Assembly: GCF_001612685.1 (NCBI RefSeq)
Contig: NZ_BDAY01000055.1
Coordinates: 1-64,000, forward strand
Direction: 5' to 3'
Source of the DNA: Nocardia altamirensis NBRC 108246
GTDB taxonomy: Bacteria > Actinomycetota > Actinomycetes > Mycobacteriales > Mycobacteriaceae
Length of the DNA stretch: 64,000 nt
The position numbers were made by a program, and so were the translations under genes. The notes below the pieces were generated by a model. That model searched no databases and was not told the DNA's origin. It worked only from the letters and a program-made list of their open reading frames with translations. Positions 35,683-44,211 of the stretch are shown here, piece by piece; position 1 is the first letter of the stretch; the number at the start of each line of letters is the position of its first letter.

Positions 35683-36774
35683 GTGCTCGACTTCATTTAT
35701 TACCCGGTTTCCTGGATCTTATGGTTCTGGCATCGGGTCTTCGGGTTCGCGTTCGGCCCCGACAACGGCCTTACCTGGGCACTTGCCGTGGTGTTCCTCG
35801 TCTTCACGTTGCGCGTACTGCTCTACAAGCCGTTCGTGAAGCAGGTACGCACCACCAAGCAGATGCAGGAGCTGCAGCCGCAGATCAAGGAACTGCAGAA
35901 GAAGTACAAGAACGACCGCCAGAAGATGGCGGTCGAGATGCAGAAGCTGCAGAAGGACCACGGCTTCAACCCGCTGATGGGCTGTCTGCCGATCCTGGCC
36001 CAGGTGCCGGTGTTCCTCGGCCTGTTCCATGTGCTGCGTTCGTTCAACCGGACCGGTCACGGGATCGGGCAGCTCGGCATGTCGGCCTACGACAACGCGC
36101 ACACGCCGAACTATGTCTTCAGCGCGACCGATGTGCAGTCGTTCCTGAGCGCCCGCATCTTCGGCGCACCGATCTCTGCCTTCATCACCAGCCCGACCAG
36201 CGAGCTGCAGGCGTTCGCCGACTACGGCGGGGTGCCGACCAAGGTCACCATCGCGATCATCGCGATCCCACTGATGGTCATCGCCGGCCTGGCCACCCAC
36301 TTCAACGCGCGTGCCTCGGTCGCCAGGCAGACGCCGGAGGCGGCCGCCAACCCGCAGGCCGCGATGATGAACAAGCTTGCGCTGTGGGTCTTCCCGCTCG
36401 GCGTGCTCGTCGGTGGTCCCTTCCTGCCGATCGCCATCCTCCTGTACTGGGTCTCCAACAACATCTGGACCTACGGGCAGCAGCACCTCGTCTTCGGTCG
36501 CATGGAGAAGGAAGAAGAAGAGAAGAAGCAGGCCAAGCTGGAGCAGCGCGCGCAGAACGCGCCGAAGCCTGGCGTCAAGCCGGTCAACACGAAGAAGAAG
36601 GCAGCGTCGAGCGCGGCCGATGCCGTGGACGCCGAGGATGCGACCGACGGGGCCGACGCCTCGCCGTCGACGAACGGCACCGGCAAGACGCCGACCAAGG
36701 CCACCGGTCAGCGCAGGCCGGGTGGCCAGCGGCGGCCGAACCGGGGCAGGGCGAACCAAAAGCGCCGTCGCTGA
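35683..36774 (+). CDS. yidC: Membrane protein insertase YidC
   Basis: YidC inserts and folds membrane proteins, alone or with SecYEG. It has an N-terminal helix near LDFIYYPVSWILWFWH, then the conserved core KPFVKQVRTTKQMQELQPQI, MGCLPILAQVPVFLGLFHVLR and further helices up to PIAILLYWVSNNIWTYGQQH. The cytoplasmic tail is very basic and Ala/Lys-rich, as in Gram-positive YidC proteins that bind ribosomes. I prefer GTG 35683 with GGAG 11 nt upstream; a GTG at 35671 adds four residues and would overlap yidD. Confidence 0.95.
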   Translation: MLDFIYYPVSWILWFWHRVFGFAFGPDNGLTWALAVVFLVFTLRVLLYKPFVKQVRTTKQMQELQPQIKELQKKYKNDRQKMAVEMQKLQKDHGFNPLMGCLPILAQVPVFLGLFHVLRSFNRTGHGIGQLGMSAYDNAHTPNYVFSATDVQSFLSARIFGAPISAFITSPTSELQAFADYGGVPTKVTIAIIAIPLMVIAGLATHFNARASVARQTPEAAANPQAAMMNKLALWVFPLGVLVGGPFLPIAILLYWVSNNIWTYGQQHLVFGRMEKEEEEKKQAKLEQRAQNAPKPGVKPVNTKKKAASSAADAVDAEDATDGADASPSTNGTGKTPTKATGQRRPGGQRRPNRGRANQKRRR

Positions 36775-36879
36775 TCGCATTTCGGTGGTCGGCAGGCCAC
36801 CACGCTGAGCAACCCTTTGATCGCGCACCGTCCGGCGGCGAGCGCCCGGCGAGCGCGATGAGCAGATGAAGGAAACCAA

Positions 36880-37431
36880 ATGACAGTTGAGACCGACGGA
36901 GGGGACGCCACAGTGGCGACGACGATGGTGAACGCCGGAACGGACGCCGACGATGTCGTGAACGATGCCGAAGAAGCCCTGATCGAAGAGGGCGAGATCG
37001 CTGGCGACTACCTGGAGCAGTTACTCGACGTGCTCGACTTCGACGGTGATATCGATCTCGACGTCGAAGGCGACCGGGCCATCGTGAGCATCGATGGTGG
37101 CCGTGATCTGTCAAAGCTGGTGGGCCGCAACGGCGAAACGCTCGACGCCCTACAAGAACTGACCCGCCTGGCCGTGCAGCAGGCGACCGGCGTGCGCAGC
37201 AGGCTGATGTTGGACGTGGCCGGCTGGCGGGCCAAGCGCCGGGAAGATCTGAGTGCGCTCGGTACCGCCGCCGCGCAGCGGGTGCTCGAGACGGGGGCAC
37301 CGGAGTCGCTGGCTCCGATGACGCCGTTCGAGCGCAAGATCGTGCACGACGCGGTCGCGGTGATCGATGGCGTCAGCAGCGAGAGCGAGGGCGTCGAGCC
37401 GAACCGGCACGTCGTGGTTGTTCCGTCCTGA
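36880..37431 (+). CDS. jag: Jag/KhpB-type RNA-binding protein (KH and R3H domains)
   Basis: This 183-residue protein has an acidic N-terminus, a KH-type domain with the GxxG loop in KLVGRNGETLDALQELTRLA, and an R3H domain MTPFERKIVHDAV ending SSESEGVEPNRHVVV. Relatives bind RNA and affect cell division and envelope growth, usually with KhpA. It follows yidC by 105 bp. The ATG at 36880 has GAAGGA upstream. Confidence 0.93.
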   Translation: MTVETDGGDATVATTMVNAGTDADDVVNDAEEALIEEGEIAGDYLEQLLDVLDFDGDIDLDVEGDRAIVSIDGGRDLSKLVGRNGETLDALQELTRLAVQQATGVRSRLMLDVAGWRAKRREDLSALGTAAAQRVLETGAPESLAPMTPFERKIVHDAVAVIDGVSSESEGVEPNRHVVVVPS

Positions 37432-37597
37432 GTGAATAAGCGCGTCGCCCGGACATCCCTCGGGCCCGGCGCATTTCGTCACCCTGACGGGGTAGTGGTT
37501 GGATAGGGCCTCTGGTCTTCGGATCGGGGGCCCTGTTCGTGTCCGCACCTGAATGTCCGTCTGTCGCTACCTCTCTGATCGACTCGAGTTCGGAAGG

Positions 37598-38374
37598 ATG
37601 TTTCACGTGGAACGAGATCTCGGTGGAACCACCGCGTTGCCTGCCGAGCTGGAACCACCCGCGACGGCTGCGGCGGTGTTCGGCGACCGACTCGAGCTCG
37701 CCCGCCGATACTGTGCGGCGCTCGCCACCGCCGGCGTGGAGCGCGGGCTGATCGGTCCGCGCGAGGTGCCCCGGCTCTGGGATCGCCACCTCCTCAACTG
37801 CGCGGTGGTCGGCGAGCTGATCGCCGAAGGCGCCTCGGTCGTCGACATCGGCAGCGGCGCGGGCCTACCCGGAATCCCCTTGGCCATCGCGCGGCCCGAC
37901 CTCCGCATCACCCTGGTCGAGCCCCTCCTGCGCCGCACCATCTTCCTCAGCGAGTTCATCGAAGCCGCCGGACTCGACGTCACCGTCGTCCGCGGCCGCG
38001 CCGAACAATCCGGTGTCATGAAGGAAGCAGGCGGCGCCGACGTCGTCACCTCTCGCGCAGTGGCCCCCCTCGGCAAGCTCGCGCAGTGGTCCCTCCCCCT
38101 CCTGCACGACCACGGCCGCATGCTCGCCCTCAAAGGAATCAGCGCCGCCGAAGAACTCGAACGCGACGCCGAAGCTCTGGCCCGCGCCGGCGCAGGCAAC
38201 ACCGCCGTCCTCGAATGCGGCGTCGGGCTGGTCGACACCCCCACCTTGGTCATCAGCGCCGAACGCCTCCCCCGCGCCGAACGCACGCCGCGCCGCGAAC
38301 ACGCGGCTGCCCGCAAGGAAGCGAAAGCGGCGAAGCGCGCAGCCGCGCCCGTCCGCGGTCGCAAGACGAAATAG
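37598..38374 (+). CDS. rsmG: 16S rRNA (guanine-N7)-methyltransferase RsmG
   Basis: RsmG methylates G527 of 16S rRNA; its loss gives low-level streptomycin resistance. The SAM motif is VVDIGSGAGLPGIPLAIARPDL-like and RPDLRITLVEPLLRRTIFL follows. The 258-residue protein ends in a Lys/Arg/Ala-rich tail. The start is uncertain: ATG 37598 sits directly behind GGAAGG with no spacer, while GTG 37607 has a proper 9-nt spacing. Both lie inside a parS site, so the N-terminus would read MFHVER if the ATG is used. Downstream lie 2.67 kb without a gene. Confidence 0.93.
   Translation: MFHVERDLGGTTALPAELEPPATAAAVFGDRLELARRYCAALATAGVERGLIGPREVPRLWDRHLLNCAVVGELIAEGASVVDIGSGAGLPGIPLAIARPDLRITLVEPLLRRTIFLSEFIEAAGLDVTVVRGRAEQSGVMKEAGGADVVTSRAVAPLGKLAQWSLPLLHDHGRMLALKGISAAEELERDAEALARAGAGNTAVLECGVGLVDTPTLVISAERLPRAERTPRREHAAARKEAKAAKRAAAPVRGRKTK
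37599..37614. promoter_or_regulatory. parS site at the rsmG start codon
   Basis: TGTTTCACGTGGAACG has the exact core GTTTCACGTG and 14 of 16 consensus matches. It overlaps the ATG (37598-37600) and GTG (37607-37609) start candidates of rsmG. Confidence 0.85.
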
Positions 38375-38849
38375 TTCGCGGTGTGGCGGAGCGAATCCGT
38401 CCGGCCGCCGCGACCAGACCTAGACGGCACACCGTCTCTCGTGCCCCACATGGGGAGCCGCCATCGGTTGCGGCGGCAGGCGGGCCGCTAGGCGAAGCAA
38501 GCGCGGCGCCAACGGCCTGCCCGTCCGGCGTGTTGTAGCGGGCCGTGGCGCCGCCGAAATCCGAAGCGAAGCGGTGGACGGGGTGACGACCGTCGGCCTC
38601 CGCCGGTTCGCGACATATCGGTTGTGCGCTGCGGGCGGTAGTTCGCGGACAAGTCAAAGGGTTCGTCGGCGAGTGACGCGGCCACGGATCCCGCGTTGGC
38701 AGCGGTGGCGCGGCAGGCGAACTTGCGTGGACGGGATGCGATTCGTCGCCTTCGGGCGGGTGGTTCGCCGGCAAGGAAGGAGCCTTCGTCCGCTCTGGCC
38801 ACGAGAGCGCCACCCTTAGCTTCGAGCGGAGTAGCGCGGGCGTCAGTTC

Positions 38850-39255
38850 GGAACGGTTCCCCCGCCAGTCCCCCTCGCTCGAACGGCGCGCCTCGCTCTG
38901 TGCACCGAACCGGTCTGGAGTGGTGGTCGCGTGGAGGCTGAGGTGGGGTCGGGCGGGGGTTGACTTGCAACGGTCCCCCTCCGGTCCTCTCGTTCGTATG
39001 ATGCGCCTCAGTTCTCTGCACCGAGCTGGTCCGGTGTGGTGGTCGCAGGGAGACCGCGCGGGGTCGCGCGGGGTCGGCTCGGAACGGTGCCCGCCGGTCC
39101 CCCGCGCTAGAAGGGTGCCTCGGTCTCTGCGCCGAGCCGGTGTGGTGGTCGCGGGAGACGGCGCGGGGGTCGGCTTGGAACGAGGGTGCCCTCCGGTGCC
39201 CGCGCTGGAGGGGCGCCTCGTTCTCTGCACTGAGCCGGTCTGGCGCGGCCACCCC
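38850..39255. repeat. Diverged tandem repeats of about 100-115 bp
   Basis: A block with CGGAACGGT..CCCC, then GCGCCTC, TCTCTGCACCGAGC and GGTGTGGTGGTCGC recurs with starts near 38851, 38966, 39077 and 39177. That is about three and a half copies with gradually changing length. They lie just before the first parS-like site of the array. Confidence 0.65.
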
Positions 39256-39293
39256 TGAAGCCGCCACCTCTGAGGTAGGGGTGCCAATGAGTT

Positions 39294-39309
39294 GGTTTCA
39301 CATGAAACA
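39294..39309. promoter_or_regulatory. parS-like site (CACATG core)
   Basis: GGTTTCACATGAAACA matches parS except for the first base and G-to-A in the centre. It is identical over all 16 bp to the site at 39867. Confidence 0.65.
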
Positions 39310-39555
39310 TCGGACTCTCCGATGCCAGTTGAGGCCGATCGTCTGCAGGGCGGTTGAGGGGGCGGGGCAGGCGGCTTGGATTGCTCTTCTGATTCGGCGT
39401 GCACCCCCTGATTCGGCGTGCAGCGAATCACTCCGCGCGGTTGGTCATTCGCGTGTGCGGTGGCCACCGCGTCATGGCTCGTCGTCTCCGCGTCCTGCCA
39501 CCAGCGTCACCGTTCGGCCTACCGTGACCGCCACACCGAACCCGGTCGCTCTGGC

Positions 39556-39759
39556 GGATCGAGCGCTCTGGCGGATCGGGAGCGCTGGAGGATCGGACGC
39601 ACCCGAGGATCGAGCGCACCCGAAAGAACGGGCGCGCTCGAAGAACGGGCGCACCGGAAGAACGGGCGCGCTCGAAGAACGGGCGCGCTCGAAGAACGGG
39701 CGCACCGGAAGAACGGGCGCACCGGAAGAACGGGCGTGCTGGAGGATCGAGCGCACCGG
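39556..39759. repeat. 17-bp tandem repeat, 12 copies
   Basis: Twelve contiguous 17-bp units run from 39556 to 39759. The inner seven follow AAGAACGGGCGC(G/A)C(T/C)(C/G)G closely; the first four and the last follow GGATCGAGCGCACCCGA. Because 17 is not a multiple of 3, any reading frame passes through all phases, which argues against coding. It lies between the first and second parS-like sites. Confidence 0.9.
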
Positions 39760-39866
39760 AATGAGTAGCGGATCAGCTGCGTGTTGTGGGCGCGGGGAGA
39801 TCTGCATGAGTTACGGACGCTCTCGAAGTCCGCTGCGGGCGGTTCCGGCGTTCGGAGGCGGGAGCT

Positions 39867-39882
39867 GGTTTCACATGAAACA
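39867..39882. promoter_or_regulatory. parS-like site (CACATG core)
   Basis: GGTTTCACATGAAACA, identical over 16 bp to the site at 39294. Confidence 0.65.
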
Positions 39883-40113
39883 TGGATGCCGGGGATACGC
39901 CGCGCAGCGTCGCCGGGGATCCATCGTTCCGTACTCCCCTACGTCCATGGACGGGCGAGCCGTGCGGTACCCCTCTGTTCCACGGACGCATCGACGCTGG
40001 CGTTGTGGGGCCAGCCGATGGGTTGTCTGGAGACGGGTTGTCTGGAGGCCGTCCGCGCCGGGTCGACCGGGTGGCGGTTCGGCGCGGATGCTTGTCCGAT
40101 CCCAACGCCAATC

Positions 40114-40129
40114 GGTTTCACGGGAAACA
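40114..40129. promoter_or_regulatory. parS-like site (CACGGG core)
   Basis: GGTTTCACGGGAAACA keeps both GTTTC/GAAAC arms but has CACGGG in the centre. Confidence 0.6.
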
Positions 40130-40295
40130 TGTCTCTTCGCCCCCCCGTCGCCGCCGAGGGAGCGGCAACAAGATCTGCGCCCCCATCCACATCCGGGATC
40201 CCGTCTATGGATGCCCGACTGCTAGGACGCCGCTGCCCGAGCAGCGGGCAGAGGCGCGTGGATCCACCCGCGCGTAAGGGTTCTGAGTGTCGCAC

Positions 40296-40311
40296 CGTTT
40301 CACGGGAAACA
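40296..40311. promoter_or_regulatory. parS-like site (CACGGG core)
   Basis: CGTTTCACGGGAAACA, with the same CACGGG centre as the sites at 40114 and 41062. Confidence 0.6.
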
Positions 40312-40645
40312 TGGCGGCCCCTTCCCCGCGGATTGTGTTCGGGCAATGGACCGAAGTTCAGGCATCGGGTGGCATTCGAATGTGTGCCGACTCGTACGAG
40401 GTGGAAGGCCGATCTTCGACGGGCGGCTCGAAGCCGATCAGGTTCGGATTGGGTGCGTGGTGAAGGACGAACCCATCGGGCCGGAGTTCTGAACCCATTG
40501 TGTTTCCACACTCCCCCGGGCAACGTCACTCGGGTCGGCACCTCACTCCGGTTGGCGGTGGCGGTGGTCGCGCGCGAGATGCCGTCAGCCCCTGGGTGCC
40601 CCGGAGTGCGCTGAAAGCGAGCGTGCGATCACTCCGCTGGAGCGA

Positions 40646-40661
40646 TGTTTCATGTGAAACC
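40646..40661. promoter_or_regulatory. parS-like site (CATGTG core)
   Basis: TGTTTCATGTGAAACC has the CATGTG centre, the complement of the CACATG type. Confidence 0.65.
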
Positions 40662-40741
40662 GAGATGCGGTGTTGTCGCTGGATCGGTTCGGGAGTTCAG
40701 CTGCGGGGTCGCGGAGCGCGGTGTAATCCGTTGGGGGGTGG

Positions 40742-40757
40742 TGTTTCATGTGAAACA
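40742..40757. promoter_or_regulatory. parS-like site (CATGTG core)
   Basis: TGTTTCATGTGAAACA matches consensus at 15 of 16 positions, differing only by T for C in the centre. Confidence 0.75.
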
Positions 40758-41041
40758 TTGAGGTTCGGGGGGTCGAATACGGACAGATTCGAGTGTCGTT
40801 CGCGCGTTGCCGCGATTCAGCTTTCTTATCGCGCCCAGGGCTGGCAAGCTAGTGAGCGTCGGGCGTGAGCGTAGATGCCACGGTGGATTTGGTGTCACAG
40901 CGGCGAGGGCTCCGCTCGGTCGATCGGGCGCCGCGAACCCGGTTGAGCATCATGTTCGTACCGACACAGCTGTTTGATGACACGGCGCCGACGCTCGTCG
41001 GAAGCACGTGATCTGAACGTTTCTCGGGTTAGGAGCTGTCT

Positions 41042-42049
41042 ATGTCGAGCGGTCCGGCGAATGTTTCACGGGAAACGACGTCGCGCGTGCCGGGAATGCT
41101 GGACTCCAGCAATTTCGACGCGGAGGCATTCGGAAGCACACCGTTCGGGAACATCTCCCCCAGTGAGACCCCGATCGCGGCCGAAGCACAACGCGCCAGC
41201 CAGATTCTCCATCCAGGAAAGGTGACAGTGCAGAAACCGCACGAGCAACGCATCATCACCATCGCCAATCAGAAGGGCGGCGTCGGCAAGACGACCACCG
41301 CGGTGAATCTCGCGGCCGCCTTGGCGCATCAGGGGATGACGGTCCTCGTGATCGATCTGGACCCGCAGGGCAACGCGAGCACCGCCCTCGGCATCGAACA
41401 TCACTCGGGTGTTCCGTCCAGCTACGAACTTCTCATCGGCGAGGTGTCGGTCTCGGATGCGATCCAGCAGAGCCCGCACAACGAGCGCCTGCTCTGCATT
41501 CCGGCGACGATCGACCTGGCCGGCGCGGAGATCGAACTGGTGTCGATGGTGGCCAGGGAAGGCAGGCTCAAGGCGGCCATCGAGCAGGCCAACATCGCGG
41601 GCTACGACATCGACTACGTGATGATCGACTGCCCGCCGTCGCTCGGTCTGCTGACCGTCAATGCGATGGTCGCGGCCAAGGAGGTGCTGATCCCGATCCA
41701 GTGCGAGTACTACGCGCTGGAGGGTGTCGGGCAGTTACTCCGCAATATCGGCTTAGTGCAGGCGCACCTGAATCCGGCGCTGCACGTGTCGACGGTGATC
41801 CTCACGATGTACGACGGCCGGACCAAGCTGGCCGATCAGGTGGCCGAGGAGGTGCGCGGCCACTTCGGCGATGTGGTGTTGCGTTCGGTGATTCCGCGCA
41901 GTGTGAAGGTGTCCGAGGCGCCGGGCTATGGGATGACGGTGCTCGATTATGATCCAGGCTCCCGGGGCGCGATGAGCTACCTCGATGCCGGACGGGAAAT
42001 GGCGGCTCGGTCGACCGTGTTGGCGCGGGTCGCCGAAGGCGCGGAGTGA
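41042..42049 (+). CDS. parA: Chromosome partitioning ATPase ParA
   Basis: ParA is the Walker-type ATPase that moves ParB-parS complexes and so segregates new origins. At 335 residues it has an N-terminal extension of about 65 residues, then the deviant Walker A KGGVGKTT (78-85), DLDPQGNAS and DCPPSLGLLT. The extension includes VSRETTSRV, encoded by the parS-like sequence at 41062-41077. ATG 41042 is preceded by GGAG six bases upstream. parB follows 70 bp later in the same direction. Confidence 0.96.
   Translation: MSSGPANVSRETTSRVPGMLDSSNFDAEAFGSTPFGNISPSETPIAAEAQRASQILHPGKVTVQKPHEQRIITIANQKGGVGKTTTAVNLAAALAHQGMTVLVIDLDPQGNASTALGIEHHSGVPSSYELLIGEVSVSDAIQQSPHNERLLCIPATIDLAGAEIELVSMVAREGRLKAAIEQANIAGYDIDYVMIDCPPSLGLLTVNAMVAAKEVLIPIQCEYYALEGVGQLLRNIGLVQAHLNPALHVSTVILTMYDGRTKLADQVAEEVRGHFGDVVLRSVIPRSVKVSEAPGYGMTVLDYDPGSRGAMSYLDAGREMAARSTVLARVAEGAE
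41062..41077. promoter_or_regulatory. parS-like site inside parA
   Basis: TGTTTCACGGGAAACG lies in codons 7-12 of parA and has the CACGGG centre. Confidence 0.6.
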
Positions 42050-42119
42050 TCTGGCCGAGTGCGACCCGGGTCGGTGAGACCCGGTTTGGTGTCGGAACGA
42101 GGAAGGGGTCAACAGACCG

Positions 42120-43142
42120 ATGAGTCAGGCGAAGAAGGGTGGGCTAGGACGCGGTCTTGCCGCGTTGATCCCGACGGGACCGGCGACGGCGCCGGGGCTC
42201 AGCAGTCAAGCGGCCAGCGTCATCGGTCTGGATCCGATCGGGCCGCAGCCCGCGTCGGCGTACTTGCATCGGGTCCCCGACCCCACCGACGACGATCTCG
42301 CCTCCGGCGGTGCCGTCTATCGCGAGATCCCGCCGGAGCAGATCGAGCCGAATCCGAAGCAGCCGCGTCAGGTTTTCGAGCCGGAAGCGCTCAACGAATT
42401 GGTGCATTCGATCAAGGAATTCGGTCTGATGCAGCCGATCGTGGTGCGTCGGATCGAGCCGGGTGTCGACCAGTACCAACTGGTGATGGGCGAACGCCGG
42501 TGGCGCGCTTCGCAAGAGGCGGGCCTGGCGGCGATCCCCGCGATCGTGCGGGAGACCGCCGACGAGTCGATGCTGCGTGATGCGCTGCTGGAGAACATCC
42601 ACCGGGTGCAGCTCAATCCGCTCGAGGAGGCGGCGGCCTATCAGCAGCTGCTGGAGGAGTTCGGCGTCACTCATGAGGTGCTCGCCGACCGCATCGGCCG
42701 CTCGCGCTCGGCTGTCACCAACATGATTCGGCTTTTGAAGCTACCGATTTCGGTGCAGCGCCGGGTGGCGGCGGGCGTGCTGTCCGCAGGCCACGCGCGG
42801 GCGCTGCTCGGGCTGACCGCGGGCGTGGACGCGCAGGAGGAACTGGCCAAGCGCGTTGTCGCCGAAGGTCTCTCCGTGCGCAGCACCGAGGAAGCGGTCA
42901 TCCTGGCGAATCAGGAGGTGGCCCCGCCGCCGGTGGATCCGTCGGAGCCGCCTACCCCGCAACGCAAGCCGATCGTCATGCCCGGTCTGCAGGATGTGGC
43001 CGATCGGTTGTCCGGGTCGTTCGACACTCGGGTGATCGTCAGCATGGGCAAGCGCAAGGGACGGATCGTGGTCGAGTTCGGTTCGGTCGACGACCTCGAG
43101 CGCATCGTCAATCTCATGGAGCAGAGCAAGCGCGATATGTGA
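42120..43142 (+). CDS. parB: Chromosome partitioning protein ParB
   Basis: ParB is a CTP-dependent clamp that loads at parS and spreads. This 340-residue protein has the N-terminal ParA-contact motif KKGGLGRGLAALIP (5-18), the CTP-binding motif GERRWRA (124-130), the QPRQVFEPEAL start of the ParB/Srx domain, and a helix-turn-helix at about 186-207 (VLADRIGRSRSAVTNMIRLL). The C-terminal dimerisation domain ends at 340. It is the reader of the parS-like sites in this window. ATG 42120 is preceded by GAGGAAGGGG. Confidence 0.97.
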   Translation: MSQAKKGGLGRGLAALIPTGPATAPGLSSQAASVIGLDPIGPQPASAYLHRVPDPTDDDLASGGAVYREIPPEQIEPNPKQPRQVFEPEALNELVHSIKEFGLMQPIVVRRIEPGVDQYQLVMGERRWRASQEAGLAAIPAIVRETADESMLRDALLENIHRVQLNPLEEAAAYQQLLEEFGVTHEVLADRIGRSRSAVTNMIRLLKLPISVQRRVAAGVLSAGHARALLGLTAGVDAQEELAKRVVAEGLSVRSTEEAVILANQEVAPPPVDPSEPPTPQRKPIVMPGLQDVADRLSGSFDTRVIVSMGKRKGRIVVEFGSVDDLERIVNLMEQSKRDM

Positions 43143-43354
43143 CAAAAGTGACAAAAGTAGACTTGTGAATGCGAGAGGTATGACCCAGGACGGAAACGTC
43201 ACTGTGACAGCGAGTCGAATCCGTGAATCAGCGGACCAGATGACTCGCCGGGGACATACCAACCACAAGTTCCTGACCAACAGCACAGCGACGTGGAATG
43301 AGGCGGGTTCGTTTGATCGCTTATTCTTGCTGGCGAGCAACAGAGTGATGCGGC

Positions 43355-44134
43355 ATGAGTGTGGATGAATCGGACAGCTGGAGGCTGAGCAGAGCAGTGT
43401 CGACCAGCGTCACAGCACTAACCCTCGGTGAGCTCGACAAGCTCCCCGCGCACTCCCGGCGCTGTGTGTTCTGGGAGATGGATCCTGCCGTCGCCGAGGA
43501 CTCCCGCGGCTTCAGCGATCCGGTCTTCGAAAAGGAAGCCTGGCTCTCCACGGTCCTGCTGGAATGGGGTTCGTGTGGGCAGGTCGCAAACGTCGACGGC
43601 AACGTCGCGGGGTGTGCCCTGTATTCGCCGCCAAGCGCAGTGCCGCGCGCCGCGCTCTTCCCTACCTCACCGGTAAGCCCGGACGCGGTCCTGCTGACCA
43701 CGCTGCGGGCCGAATTTCCCTATCAGGACAAAGAGGTTGCCCACCAGTTGATGCAGGCCGTGGTGGCCGATCTGGTGCGTCGTGGTGTGCGCGCGCTCGA
43801 GGCGTTCGGCATCCGATTCGATCCGCCCGCGCACGCCCTGTCCGAGCGATTCGGCTCGATGACGCTGATGGAGCGGATCACTGCGCCGATCCTCAAGACT
43901 TCCGGCCCGACCATGTCGGGTGCGCTGGCCGAGTGTTCGCCGGAAACCTGCATGATCGAGGCGGATTTCCTGGAGGAGGTCGGCTTCGAGGTGGTCGCAC
44001 CGCATCACAAGTTCCCTCGGCTGCGTCTGGAGCTCAACTCCGACCACGGCTGGAAGGAAGACGTGGAACGGGCGCTCGATCAGCTGCTGGCTGCCGCGTC
44101 GATGGCGCCGCCCGCACGCATCGGCGTGCGCTGA
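43355..44134 (+). CDS. GNAT-like acetyltransferase family protein (Rv3916c-like)
   Basis: This 259-residue cytoplasmic protein has the weak GNAT pattern LLTTLRAEFPYQDKEVAHQLMQAVVADLVRRGVRALEAFGIRF, in which the R/Q-x-x-G loop is not well kept. The C-terminal part EADFLEEVGFEVVAPHHKFPRLRLEL resembles the closing strands of the fold. The position after parB matches Rv3916c of M. tuberculosis, whose role is unknown. It starts at ATG 43355, 212 bp after parB, and is followed by a strong hairpin shared with the converging cwlM gene. Confidence 0.7.
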   Translation: MSVDESDSWRLSRAVSTSVTALTLGELDKLPAHSRRCVFWEMDPAVAEDSRGFSDPVFEKEAWLSTVLLEWGSCGQVANVDGNVAGCALYSPPSAVPRAALFPTSPVSPDAVLLTTLRAEFPYQDKEVAHQLMQAVVADLVRRGVRALEAFGIRFDPPAHALSERFGSMTLMERITAPILKTSGPTMSGALAECSPETCMIEADFLEEVGFEVVAPHHKFPRLRLELNSDHGWKEDVERALDQLLAAASMAPPARIGVR

Positions 44135-44148
44135 ATCGCTGAGACACG

Positions 44149-44183
44149 AAGCGCCCCTGTCGACGAATCGACAGGGGCGCTTT
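44149..44183. terminator. Bidirectional terminator between the GNAT gene and cwlM
   Basis: GCGCCCCTGTCGA (44151-44163) pairs perfectly with 44168-44180 across CGAA. It is flanked by AA on the left and TTT on the right, and separates two converging genes. Confidence 0.85.
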
Positions 44184-44211
44184 CCGTGAACAACTCTCTC
44201 GGCGGCTGCCG

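Larger units (their letters stand above)
38375..41041. other. Gene-free rsmG-parA region with parS array and repeats
   Basis: In 2.67 kb no open frame gives a recognisable protein. Several long frames exist on both strands because of the GC content. The stretch contains diverged repeats at about 38850-39255, a 12-copy 17-bp tandem repeat at 39556-39759, and six parS-like sites between 39294 and 40757. In relatives rsmG and parA are usually close together. The last 180 bp hold the parA promoter region and GGAG upstream of ATG 41042. Confidence 0.75.

Noticed and set aside
38253..39467. 404-residue minus-strand frame in the rsmG-parA region
   Set aside because: Its Pro/Thr/Arg repeats follow the DNA repeats, it overlaps the end of rsmG, and it shows no known domain.
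39556..39759. Possible CRISPR array
   Set aside because: The 17-bp units are contiguous with no unique spacers, and no cas gene is in the window.
39140..40225. 361-residue plus-strand frame across the 17-bp repeats and parS-like sites
   Set aside because: The 17-bp unit forces all three phases in turn and parS sites are read as WFHMKH, so the frame is a by-product of the repeats.
43165..43368. 67-residue frame between parB and the GNAT gene
   Set aside because: No recognisable features, and it overlaps the start of the next gene.
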